DNA of 5,736 bases from Firmicutes bacterium UBA6418. Lineage in GTDB: Bacteria > Bacillota > Clostridia > Peptostreptococcales > Anaerovoracaceae. Positions 1 through 5,736 of the stretch are shown in pieces. The DNA lies in the NCBI GenBank assembly GCA_002439735.1, contig DJPG01000134.1, positions 1-5,736 of the forward strand, given 5' to 3'. Every line of letters starts with the position of its first letter. Within the stretch, counting starts at the first letter, position 1. A program made the translations under genes and the position numbers. The notes beneath the pieces were generated by a model. The model did no database searches. It was not told the origin of the DNA and was given only the letters and a program-made list of their open reading frames with translations.

Positions 1-1034
1 TCGCTTTCTTTTTCCAGCTCGCTTTCCCGCTGTTTCAGCATGGCCGCGTCGCTTTTGCCCAGAGATTCCCGCTCTTTTTCCATAGCCTGCCGCGTGGCTT
101 CCATTTCCTGCTGCGTGACCTCGCAAGCCGCGATCTGTTCCCTGCGGGACTGCAGCGTCTTTTCTTTCTGCGCCTTCTGCGTCTTGGTCTGCGCAAGCTT
201 TTCCTGCGCTTCCTGACAGGCGGCCGCTTTCTTATACAGCATCAGCCGGTTATATTTATCGTAGGCCCGATTGATCTTTTCGGCGGCGGCGATGGCCGCT
301 TCCTCGTCCTTGAGCTTGCGGCTCAGCTCGTCCATGTTCTCGATCGCTTCCGACATCGGCCGCAGATCATCGTCCGAGAGAGGCGGTAGCGAGTCGCTGA
401 GGATCTCATTGATCACAGACGGCTTAAAGTCCTTGGAAAGCTTCGGCGTCCGCAGCTGGATCAAAAGGTCGATCAGTTCCTTATATTCATCACTGGACTC
501 AAATCCGAAGATATGGCTGTTCACATATTCCATGTAATCCGCCTGCTTATCGAACACGCGTCCGCCCTCTTCGATGCGGTTTTCCAATTCTTTCTTCGAC
601 AGCGTGATCTTTTCCCCGACCGATTTATACAGGTAAAAGTCCTTGCCGATCCGTCTGCCGTCCGTGATCGCAAAATACCATTTGTCCAGCGGTTTTCCCT
701 TTCGCGCGCGGATACCCATGCCGATCGTCAGATATTCTGCGCTGTCTCCGCGCCGGAATTCCAGATAAAGATAGCCGGTTCGTTCTTCCCGTTCATCGTC
801 ATCCTCCAAAAGGTAGCTGTTCATCTTACGGTCGCGGCTTCCGAACGGATCCAGCCGTTCCGGGCTCATGTTGCCGTCCAAAAGCAGCGGTACGACGCTC
901 TGCATGGTGACGGATTTACCGGAGCCGTTCGAGCCGCGGAGCAGCATTCTCCCCTTCGCGAACGTAAATTCCTGCTCGTCGTAGTACCAAAAGTTCACCA
1001 GTCCGATCTTATTTGCCTGCCATCTGCTGCTCAT
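1..1034 (-). CDS. jetC: Wadjet JetC, SMC/MukB-like ATPase (TIGR02680 family), N-terminal part only
   Basis: This is the SMC-like motor subunit of a Wadjet plasmid-defence complex. In the family, ATP binding and hydrolysis by paired heads drive DNA loop extrusion. The window holds the first 344 residues; full proteins are usually well over 1,000 residues, so the rest lies left of position 1. The start MSSRWQANKIGLVNFWYYDE is typical of the family. A Walker A P-loop, GSNGSGKS, sits at residues 34-41. It is followed by a conserved stretch containing LLLDGNMSPERLDPFGSRDR (about 50-70). From about residue 227 onward the sequence becomes a continuous charged coiled coil rich in Glu, Lys, Gln and Ala, the first arm of the SMC hinge rod. 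The ATG overlaps the jetB stop in an ATGA junction, and a GAGG site lies 7 bases upstream, so it is translationally coupled. The Walker B/signature half is not visible, so completeness cannot be judged. Confidence 0.93.
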   Translation of the reverse strand, partial: MSSRWQANKIGLVNFWYYDEQEFTFAKGRMLLRGSNGSGKSVTMQSVVPLLLDGNMSPERLDPFGSRDRKMNSYLLEDDDEREERTGYLYLEFRRGDSAEYLTIGMGIRARKGKPLDKWYFAITDGRRIGKDFYLYKSVGEKITLSKKELENRIEEGGRVFDKQADYMEYVNSHIFGFESSDEYKELIDLLIQLRTPKLSKDFKPSVINEILSDSLPPLSDDDLRPMSEAIENMDELSRKLKDEEAAIAAAEKINRAYDKYNRLMLYKKAAACQEAQEKLAQTKTQKAQKEKTLQSRREQIAACEVTQQEMEATRQAMEKERESLGKSDAAMLKQRESELEKES

Positions 1035-2188
1035 GCCTTTTCCTCACTTTCCTCTTCCGTTTTATCCGCAAAATCTTCCGGATAGCGACCGCAGAGCTTG
1101 CCCGCTGCCGGATAGATCCGCACCTGCCGCGTCTCCTTTAATTCCCGGCTGAACATCCAGCGTTCCATTTCCTCTTTGATCACGCGCACAAACTCGCCGT
1201 CCGGCATTTCCCGGTACTTCTTCGCGAAACCGCGCGCGAAATCCCGTTTTACCTTCCCGATGACCTGTTCAAATTCCAAGTCGCTGACTACGCAGGTTTC
1301 ATCAGGTTCGGTCTTCCATACTCCCGCGCGGATCTTTTCCTGCATCGCGCTCAGTACCAGAAGCACGATATCCGCCAGCACGTTCGCGGACGGGAACTCC
1401 TTCCCGATGCGGCAGTCCTCGCCCAGCATCAGGTAAGCGCTCCCTTTGTGGATGTGCACCCGGCAGTCGAAGAGCTTCTCAAGGTCGTCGCTGAGTCTGC
1501 GTCCGTAATATTTCAAATATTCGAAGTCTTCCGGCGCGCCGTCCCCGCGGTACATGCCGGGCGCGAAAAGCAGGCGCTTATATACGCGCTGCCTCCTGGC
1601 GATCCCCTTGTCCTCGTCGATGTCAAACCAGTCGCTCTGCGCGAAATCCTCCGGCTTATCGTATCCCCGAATGTCCCTCGAAAACGTCCGCATAAAATAG
1701 CGAGACGCTCCGGTGCTTTCATAAAGAACCTCGCCGGTCTCGCTGTCCATAAAGGCTTCGTCGCTGCCGTCGGTGATCTTCAGCATCTCCTGCGCGATCG
1801 CGTAGCGCAGCACCTTGATCAGCCTCCGCCGGTTGGTATACACCGTCCAGTCCACCGCTTCGCCCGGCATATGGACTGCCGCGTATTCCGTCAGCTGTGA
1901 AAGGATGAACTGCTCTCCGGCATCCTTGTCTTCCAGGAACATCAGCAGCACGCACAAAAAGGCGTACTCTTCCCGCGAGGTAAATTCCTGTACGCCCATA
2001 AAAGTCTCCGGTAGGACCGGTATTTTTTCCAGCTTGACCAAAAGTGCGTTTTCGATCAGCTGGCATCCCATTTTTTCGGATGTGAATTTGCGGATCTCCG
2101 GCGCCGCGTCCCGGATCTTATAGTATAATTCCTTGTTTTCCGCTTTGAGCACCCAGCGGTTTCCAAGCAAGATTTCCAGTTCTCTCAT
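1031..2188 (-). CDS. jetB: Wadjet JetB, MukE-like winged-helix subunit (TIGR02678/DUF2398 family)
   Basis: This 385-residue protein is the KITE/MukE-like subunit that binds the JetA kleisin and helps the SMC complex engage DNA. It matches the TIGR02678 pattern along its full length: an N-terminal RWVLKAENKELYYKIRD segment (11-27), VKLEKIP (51-57), a central winged-helix region (about 90-160, including DWTVYTNRRRLIKVLRYAI), then the highly typical EVLYESTGASRYFMRTFSRD (153-172) and RRQRVYKRLLFAPGMY (198-213). Its length is normal for the family. The ATG overlaps the jetA stop by four bases (ATGA), with a GGAGG site 8 bases upstream inside the end of jetA, so translation is coupled and this start is well supported. 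The last 15 residues are very acidic and overlap the jetC start. It is intact, with no frameshift. The assignment is from recognition of family motifs, without a profile search. Confidence 0.93.
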   Translation of the reverse strand: MRELEILLGNRWVLKAENKELYYKIRDAAPEIRKFTSEKMGCQLIENALLVKLEKIPVLPETFMGVQEFTSREEYAFLCVLLMFLEDKDAGEQFILSQLTEYAAVHMPGEAVDWTVYTNRRRLIKVLRYAIAQEMLKITDGSDEAFMDSETGEVLYESTGASRYFMRTFSRDIRGYDKPEDFAQSDWFDIDEDKGIARRQRVYKRLLFAPGMYRGDGAPEDFEYLKYYGRRLSDDLEKLFDCRVHIHKGSAYLMLGEDCRIGKEFPSANVLADIVLLVLSAMQEKIRAGVWKTEPDETCVVSDLEFEQVIGKVKRDFARGFAKKYREMPDGEFVRVIKEEMERWMFSRELKETRQVRIYPAAGKLCGRYPEDFADKTEEESEEKA

Positions 2189-3678
2189 TCCGCCGCCTCC
2201 TCAAATACCAACGCAAAACGCGGCATCGTCAGATTGCCGTCGCATGCGCGCAGCACACACTTCTGCCCGATCCCGCTCTCATCCAGATGGAACAGCCTGC
2301 CGTCATCGGTCCTTGCTGTTTTGGCGGTATCCTCCAGCGCGTTCGAGAGCCAGGTCAGAAGGATCTCCCGGATCTCCGGCTCGACCACAGGCAGCGCGCC
2401 AAAGTCGATCCTGCCGTTCTGCTCCAAGTCTCTGAGTTTTGCCATATTTTCCTGCTGCTCCTGCAGCAGCGCCTTGCGCGCAGCTTCTTTTTCGCGACTC
2501 ATATCGCGGATCGCGCTGCGGCTGGTGCGCTCCTTATAGGTGCGAACCCGTGGCTTCAGCGTGATCTCAAACGGCGTTTCATCGTATACGCTGCCGTTCA
2601 TAGTGTCCGTTTCTCTTATCATATCCGCCTTCATATGGGCGGTCGCTTCCAGTCCGAAGACCATCGCCGACAGTTTATGCGCCTGCCTCATATCTTCACA
2701 TCTGAGGAAAATCTCCGCGACGCGGCGGTATTCCTCACGCCGATTGGCTCCAAGCGCGTTCTTTTCGGAGATCTGCGTCGCGTAGCGGGTGATCTTGCGG
2801 ATGATGTCGTTGGTCTTGTCAAATAGCTTCGCAGCCTCGTTATCCTCACTGCCGGTTCCGCAGAACCACTCAAAGATACTCTGCCAGCGGTCGTAGATCT
2901 TCTGCTCGATCTCCTGCCGGGTGATCTCTTCCCCAATACGCGGGATCGCCAGTTCGTAGTCGATGACTTTTTCCAGCACTGCGGTTTTCTGCTGATCGGT
3001 GATCCGACGCAGCTGTTCTTCGATCGCGCCCACATTGCGCTGCAGATTCTTGATGAAATTGCGCAGATATTCCACGAGCTGATCCTTAAACGCTAGGAAC
3101 GCCCGCGTCTGCATCATCTGCTCCGCTTTGACGCTGCTCAGATTGCTCATATAGTCCTTGTAGTTTTGATTCAAGCGCACAAAATCACTGCTGAGATCGT
3201 TCCACCACGCGTAGACCTTACTGCTGTCCGGGTCTTGCTCCGCCATCTGCGCAAACACGGCAAGATAATTTCGGATCCGCTCCAACAGGCTCGGCTCCAG
3301 CGACGCTCCCTCGATATGCAGATTTTCCAGCCGCTGCACCAGACGCTCGACCTCCACGCTGACATCCGTCATGCTGTACGCAAACTTTTTGTTCTTGAAT
3401 TCCTCAATGGACGTCACCCTGCGCGTATCCTGATAAGCCTCCAGGTTCTTCCACTCTGTCAGCATATCCAGATCCTGCCTGCACTGCTCGATCCGGTAGT
3501 CCGCAAACAGTCCTGTCTCCCGCATGGCTTCGTAAACATCTTCCTGATACAGCTTGTACTTTAATTTATCGTAATGCATTAAAAAAATGCGCATAATGGC
3601 GCGATATCGGCTCACATTATCCGCATTCAAATATTTGGCCTCGGTCAAAGGCCGCATTGTCTTGTCCGTGATCTGCAT
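2185..3678 (-). CDS. jetA: Wadjet JetA, kleisin-like subunit (TIGR02677/DUF2397 family)
   Basis: This 497-residue protein is the kleisin (MukF-like) subunit that bridges the SMC heads and recruits JetB in a Wadjet complex. The N-terminal signature RPLTEAKYLNADNVSRYRAI (9-28) is followed by YKLYQEDVYEAM and a winged-helix region to about residue 105 (LTEWKNLEAYQDTRRVTSIE). The middle (about 110-350) is almost entirely helical, as in kleisins, with a likely coiled stretch at 180-235. A charged helix (390-420, SREKEAARKALLQEQQENMA) leads into a C-terminal winged-helix-like domain ending in VLRACDGNLTMPRFALVFEE, which is characteristic of the family. Length is as expected. The ATG has GAGGA 10 bases and AGGA 3 bases upstream. 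It is first in the operon, downstream of a clear promoter, and overlaps jetB by ATGA. Its sampled GC is much higher than that of the genes to its right. Confidence 0.93.
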   Translation of the reverse strand: MQITDKTMRPLTEAKYLNADNVSRYRAIMRIFLMHYDKLKYKLYQEDVYEAMRETGLFADYRIEQCRQDLDMLTEWKNLEAYQDTRRVTSIEEFKNKKFAYSMTDVSVEVERLVQRLENLHIEGASLEPSLLERIRNYLAVFAQMAEQDPDSSKVYAWWNDLSSDFVRLNQNYKDYMSNLSSVKAEQMMQTRAFLAFKDQLVEYLRNFIKNLQRNVGAIEEQLRRITDQQKTAVLEKVIDYELAIPRIGEEITRQEIEQKIYDRWQSIFEWFCGTGSEDNEAAKLFDKTNDIIRKITRYATQISEKNALGANRREEYRRVAEIFLRCEDMRQAHKLSAMVFGLEATAHMKADMIRETDTMNGSVYDETPFEITLKPRVRTYKERTSRSAIRDMSREKEAARKALLQEQQENMAKLRDLEQNGRIDFGALPVVEPEIREILLTWLSNALEDTAKTARTDDGRLFHLDESGIGQKCVLRACDGNLTMPRFALVFEEAAE

Positions 3679-3700
3679 GAATCCTGCTTCCTCGTTTGCT

Positions 3701-3764
3701 CGCTTTGGTTTCTCTTTTTGTTTTTTCGGTCAGCGACTCTCGAAGTCCGCTGCGCTTTGGTTTC
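3701..3764 (-). repeat. Pair of 12-base direct repeats in the jetA leader
   Basis: The 12-base word GAAACCAAAGCG (minus strand) occurs twice, at 3753-3764 and 3701-3712, 52 bases apart start to start. The first copy abuts the -10 box and covers the predicted transcription start; the second lies just before the jetA ribosome-binding region. Between them are a hairpin and an A-rich tract. The placement suits a repressor operator or an RNA element, but neither is shown. An exact 12-base match in a 64-base stretch is unlikely to be random. Confidence 0.6.
3731..3752 (-). other. Hairpin in the jetA 5' leader
   Basis: On the minus strand CAGCGGACT and AGTCGCTG form an eight-base-pair stem with one bulged G and a five-base TCGAG loop. 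It begins directly after the first direct repeat, within a few bases of the predicted transcript start. What follows is A-rich (ACCGAAAAAACAAAAAG), not a T-run, so it is not an intrinsic terminator. Possible roles are a 5'-end stabilising stem or part of a protein-binding site. Confidence 0.5.
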
Positions 3765-3794
3765 ATTATAGCCGATTTGCATCTGCCCGGTCAA
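3765..3794 (-). promoter_or_regulatory. Sigma-A-type promoter of the jetABC operon
   Basis: Read on the minus strand, a TTGACC -35 box (3789-3794) is separated by 18 bases from a perfect TATAAT -10 box (3765-3770). This predicts a transcription start near 3758 and a leader of about 80 bases before the jetA ATG at 3678. No other promoter of this quality is seen in the gap. Because jetA, jetB and jetC overlap, this promoter probably drives the whole set. Confidence 0.75.
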
Positions 3795-3838
3795 TTGTTT
3801 CCGTGAAAAAGGGGAAAACTTTTTTACACGCGGTTCCT

Positions 3839-4240
3839 CTAAAACGTGAGTCCGTTTTTCTCTGCCCATTCGCGGAACATCTGATTATACACATTTTCAG
3901 AGAAGATGACATAGTCATCGTATAATTCCAGCTCTTTCAGCGCGGCTACAAATGGTTCCACGTACTTATCCCGCCTGAGCGTATAGAACAGTTTTTTTCT
4001 TTGTTCCTTGTCATCCACACATTCGTGCACAAAAAAACGCATTAAATTTTCATGATCGATCTCTTCGTATGTAAGGAACGAAACATTATTTCTTAATCGA
4101 TCCGAGATCGTCGCGTTCCAATCAATGTGTTCCAGTTCAACTGACGAAACCGGCATAAAATCAAACTCTTTCGTGTCCTTATGATAATAAATATGTACAT
4201 CCGGTTCTGTTACATATAGCATCAGCTCTAAAGCGGTCAT
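3839..4240 (-). CDS. Small acidic protein, UPF0158-like
   Basis: This 133-residue protein of unknown function shows no signal peptide or membrane segment, so it is probably cytoplasmic. The second half resembles the UPF0158 family: an acidic linker (VHECVDDKEQRKKLFYTLRR, 71-90), then VEPFVAALKELELYDDYVIF (94-113) and a terminal QMFREWAEKNGLTF, equivalent to the EW-x-EENGI ending common in that family. The N-terminal half, with an acidic strand-like region (VHIYYHKDTKEFDFMP, 15-30), also fits. The ATG has AAGGAG 4 bases upstream and a separate strong promoter. It ends 160 bases before jetA, which has its own promoter, so it is a separate transcription unit. Base composition is AT-rich (about 38-42% GC in sampled lines), unlike jetABC. 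The family match is from memory of the motif pattern. The protein could instead be a distinct orphan with the same short helical fold. Confidence 0.72.
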   Translation of the reverse strand: MTALELMLYVTEPDVHIYYHKDTKEFDFMPVSSVELEHIDWNATISDRLRNNVSFLTYEEIDHENLMRFFVHECVDDKEQRKKLFYTLRRDKYVEPFVAALKELELYDDYVIFSENVYNQMFREWAEKNGLTF

Positions 4241-4282
4241 TTTTCTCCTTATTTTTTATGCTCTGCGCAATATGATATCAAC

Positions 4283-4311
4283 ATTATGGCAAAAGTCAAA
4301 ATAGATGTCAA
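4283..4311 (-). promoter_or_regulatory. Near-consensus sigma-A promoter of the UPF0158-like gene
   Basis: On the minus strand a perfect TTGACA -35 (4306-4311) is separated by exactly 17 bases from CATAAT (4283-4288), with TGC just before it, giving an extended -10 (TGnCATAAT). A perfect eight-base palindrome, TGATATCA (4273-4280), falls at the predicted start of transcription and might be an operator half. The leader to the ATG at 4240 is about 35 bases. This is the strongest promoter in the window. Confidence 0.85.
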
Positions 4312-4353
4312 GTTAGAAAAGGATAATGTGCATCTAATCATCATTTTCGTTGA

Positions 4354-5130
4354 TCACCAGACGATCTCTTCCGGATACTCCAGCCTCGGGTCATGCAGCT
4401 CATGTATGCTGCATCCGTACTGTTTCGCCGCATATTCAAGATCGAGCTTCATATTCCGGTATGCAGCCGGCTGATTGATAAATCTTCTGGCTATATTCCG
4501 AAGTTTATCTTTTCTCTTTTCCGGTATGGTCTTCAGATACTCAAGGTTGCATTTGTCTACATATTGCGCTGCATATCTTGAAAACAAATTCCTGTACTGA
4601 TTTTCTTTGAGCTTGCACAGTTTTTCAAACTCATCATCCCCGATCACCTCCGCAAGCGCCTCAAGAATTGCTGCCGAAAGCGTGTCGATTACCGCAGTAT
4701 CTCTGACATAATCCGCATATTTCAGCGGCGGAAATTCAGAAGCTGCTCCCTGCTTTTTGCTTCTTTGTCCATAGCCGCGTCTCGACCACAGGTAAAGTTC
4801 CGAGACCGAGAAAGCCACAAATACAGCCTCCGGAAACAAAAGATTCACGCTGAAATGCACTTCCTGTTTCGGAAGTATCATGGAGTGCCATTTCATCATC
4901 TCATCATGGACACCGTTATCCACCAGTTTAACCTCTCGATCTCCCATATAAGCATGCCGTATATCATAGCATACCGCCAGCAGGCGATTTTTTACGCTCC
5001 AGTAGATGTCATCGTAACTTTCTTCCAAACCAGTCATTCTGTAAATGCTGTCCGTTAGCTCATAAAAATCATCGAAACATCCTTCTACTGTAACTCCTGT
5101 AAGATTCTCTGTCGGTTTTGCTGAAATCAT
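4354..5130 (-). CDS. Conserved uncharacterised Firmicutes protein (possibly DUF6904 family)
   Basis: This is a 258-residue protein whose function I cannot name. The start MISAKPTENLTGVTVEGCFD, the segment VKNRLLAVCYDIRHAYMGDR (46-65), the WHSMILPKQEVHFSVNLLFPEA block (81-102) and the C-terminal VDKCNLEYLKTIPEKRKDKLRNIARRF (191-217) plus SIHELHDPRLEYPEEI (241-256) all look like a conserved family of Clostridia that I recall as DUF6904; that label is uncertain. It is probably soluble and mixed alpha/beta, with no signal peptide. The reading frame extends to a GTG at 5148, but GGAGGAG at 5134-5140 lies just before the ATG at 5130, making 5130 the better start. Composition is AT-rich. The gene lies 70 bases after the zinc-ribbon gene on the same strand and may share its transcript. 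Confidence 0.82.
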   Translation of the reverse strand: MISAKPTENLTGVTVEGCFDDFYELTDSIYRMTGLEESYDDIYWSVKNRLLAVCYDIRHAYMGDREVKLVDNGVHDEMMKWHSMILPKQEVHFSVNLLFPEAVFVAFSVSELYLWSRRGYGQRSKKQGAASEFPPLKYADYVRDTAVIDTLSAAILEALAEVIGDDEFEKLCKLKENQYRNLFSRYAAQYVDKCNLEYLKTIPEKRKDKLRNIARRFINQPAAYRNMKLDLEYAAKQYGCSIHELHDPRLEYPEEIVW

Positions 5131-5133
5131 AGT

Positions 5134-5140
5134 CTCCTCC
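5134..5140 (-). promoter_or_regulatory. Shine-Dalgarno site fixing the start of the 258-residue gene
   Basis: GGAGGAG on the minus strand, with its GGAGG core 5 bases from the ATG at 5130, is the best ribosome-binding site in this stretch. It falls inside the open frame that continues to GTG codons at 5148 and 5145 and an ATG at 5142, none of which has a comparable site. It therefore favours a start at 5130. Confidence 0.75.
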
Positions 5141-5200
5141 ATCACCACTGCGTTATTTTAAATAGGATTGCATCGGATATTTTTGTTCAAATCCATTCAT

Positions 5201-5530
5201 TTAAACCTGTTCACTATAGCTTGCGCTTTGCCGTTCGGTAAGATTCTCTTCCTGCACATTGTCCTCCGCAATATCAAAAAGTATGTACCAGTCTTCTAGA
5301 TCTTCATCAAAATTTCCTGATTGAAATTCCTCCATAAAGTTTCTTACGCTATATGCCGATCCGCTGATACACTCTGCGTGATTTGTTACTTTTCCGCAAA
5401 ATATGCAATATAGCATTTTTAAATGTCCGCATTCTCTAAGGTATCCGAGTTTATGCGGTACGGGGATCCCGCATTTCCCGCATTGCGTACAATAGAACTC
5501 ATGAATTTCTGCAGCAATCTGATAACTCAT
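5201..5530 (-). CDS. Small zinc-ribbon protein of unknown function
   Basis: This 109-residue protein has two Cys pairs, Cys14-x2-Cys17 and Cys42-x2-Cys45, 24 residues apart, which form a likely zinc ribbon. Extra His36 and His51 and Cys20, Cys34 and Cys54 lie nearby. The block RECGHLKMLYCIFCGKVTNH (32-51) matches, from memory, a zinc-ribbon family seen in Clostridia and their phages or mobile regions, where a similar GHLKxLYC-x2-C-x-x-x-x-NH motif is followed by a short acidic tail with a FxxEFxxGxF element. Here this is NFMEEFQSGNFDEDLEDWYI (64-83). The C-terminal 35 residues are acidic to polar and probably disordered. The ATG has AAAGGGAG 7 bases upstream. It lies 49 bases after the end of the previous gene, with no clear promoter between, so the two may be co-transcribed. 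It could bind nucleic acid, but nothing proves this. Confidence 0.8.
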   Translation of the reverse strand: MSYQIAAEIHEFYCTQCGKCGIPVPHKLGYLRECGHLKMLYCIFCGKVTNHAECISGSAYSVRNFMEEFQSGNFDEDLEDWYILFDIAEDNVQEENLTERQSASYSEQV

Positions 5531-5579
5531 AAGATAGCTCCCTTTGTCCTAAATATTTCTTGAACTATTGAATATTACT

Positions 5580-5736
5580 TCATCCCTGTTCGTTAGAACG
5601 GTTATCCAGACCTAATGAACCAATTTCTTCATAATACCGGTCTGCGATATATTCTGCGGATTCTGCCCAAAGTCCATTCTCTGTTTCCTGCAATGTTTTA
5701 TATGTCTCGGATTGATAAAAACGTAATACTGCCTCC
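5580..5736 (-). CDS. C-terminal fragment of a small uncharacterised protein (cut by window edge)
   Basis: An open frame enters from the right edge and ends at TGA (5580-5582), giving 51 visible residues starting EAVLRFYQSETYKTLQETEN and ending GLDNRSNEQG. The pattern FYxSxxYxxLxxxxxGLWxESxxYI resembles the C-terminal ends of short Firmicutes proteins often found among toxin-antitoxin-like or mobile gene clusters. I cannot name the family. The acidic, aromatic-rich frame and the Shine-Dalgarno site of the next gene just downstream support it being real coding sequence. The start and true length lie outside the window. Confidence 0.55.
   Translation of the reverse strand, partial: EAVLRFYQSETYKTLQETENGLWAESAEYIADRYYEEIGSLGLDNRSNEQG

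Noticed and set aside
513..1085. 190-codon open frame on the plus strand
   Set aside because: It lies antisense to the start of jetC and the end of jetB, which are recognised families with good ribosome sites and overlaps. It has no recognisable domains and is a shadow frame of high-GC coding DNA.
1448..1900. 150-codon plus-strand open frame opposite jetB
   Set aside because: It is antisense to the conserved core of jetB. Its composition reflects the complement of jetB codons and no family is recognisable.
2287..2826. 179-codon plus-strand open frame opposite jetA
   Set aside because: It is fully inside jetA on the opposite strand, with no ribosome site or recognisable motif.
3803..3829. 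A/T hairpin GTGAAAAAG...CTTTTTTACAC just past the end of the UPF0158-like gene, considered as a terminator
   Set aside because: The stem is nearly all A-T pairs with bulges, and no T-run follows it in the direction of transcription, so support for an intrinsic terminator is too weak.
4286..4474. Plus-strand open frame starting MAKVKIDVKLEKDN, which at first looks like a small protein
   Set aside because: Its start lies within the minus-strand promoter of the UPF0158-like gene, and its later part is antisense to the conserved end of the 258-residue protein. It is best explained as chance.
5146..5192. Possible promoter (TTGAAC ... TATTTA) before the 258-residue gene
   Set aside because: The spacing between the boxes is about 20 bases and the -10 is poor. 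The gene can equally be read from the zinc-ribbon gene upstream.
1..5736. CRISPR arrays, tRNA or rRNA genes, insertion sequence ends
   Set aside because: No regularly spaced repeats, cloverleaf-like sequences, rRNA segments, transposase motifs or terminal inverted repeats were found on either strand by eye.

Overview
The window reads as bacterial chromosome from a Firmicutes/Clostridia-type organism, probably a gut Lachnospiraceae relative. This rests on consensus sigma-A promoters (TTGACA/CATAAT, TTGACC/TATAAT), purine-rich Shine-Dalgarno sites before every gene, and small-protein families I associate with that group. Species cannot be named from the sequence. All supported genes are on the minus strand, so the window reads biologically from right (5736) to left (1).

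The main content is the left two thirds (1-3794). It holds a promoter followed by three translationally coupled genes, jetA (3678-2185), jetB (2188-1031) and jetC (1034-1, running off the window). They encode a kleisin-like subunit (TIGR02677/DUF2397), a MukE-like winged-helix subunit (TIGR02678/DUF2398) and an SMC/MukB-like ATPase (TIGR02680). This is the core of a Wadjet (JetABCD) SMC-type defence system. From established work on Wadjet, JetABC is a DNA-loop-extruding motor that senses small circular DNA and JetD is the nuclease that cleaves it, so the system removes plasmids. JetD (DUF2399/TOPRIM-like in this branch) should lie just beyond position 1. From memory this DUF2397/2398 branch is the one called type III, but I cannot verify the number here.

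The 160-base gap before jetA (3679-3838) contains a strong promoter. Around the predicted transcription start it also has an arranged leader: a 12-base direct repeat, a GC-rich hairpin, an A-rich tract and the repeat again. This could be a regulatory site for the defence operon.

The right third (3839-5736) is visibly more AT-rich (about 33-45% GC in sampled lines, against about 60% in a sampled jetB line). It carries short accessory genes: a UPF0158-like acidic protein with its own near-consensus extended -10 promoter, a 258-residue protein of a conserved uncharacterised Firmicutes family (possibly DUF6904), a 109-residue zinc-ribbon protein, and the C-terminal end of another small protein. 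None has a function I can state. The composition shift and the mix of small orphan genes fit an accessory or defence-island setting, with jetABC as a separate transcription unit.
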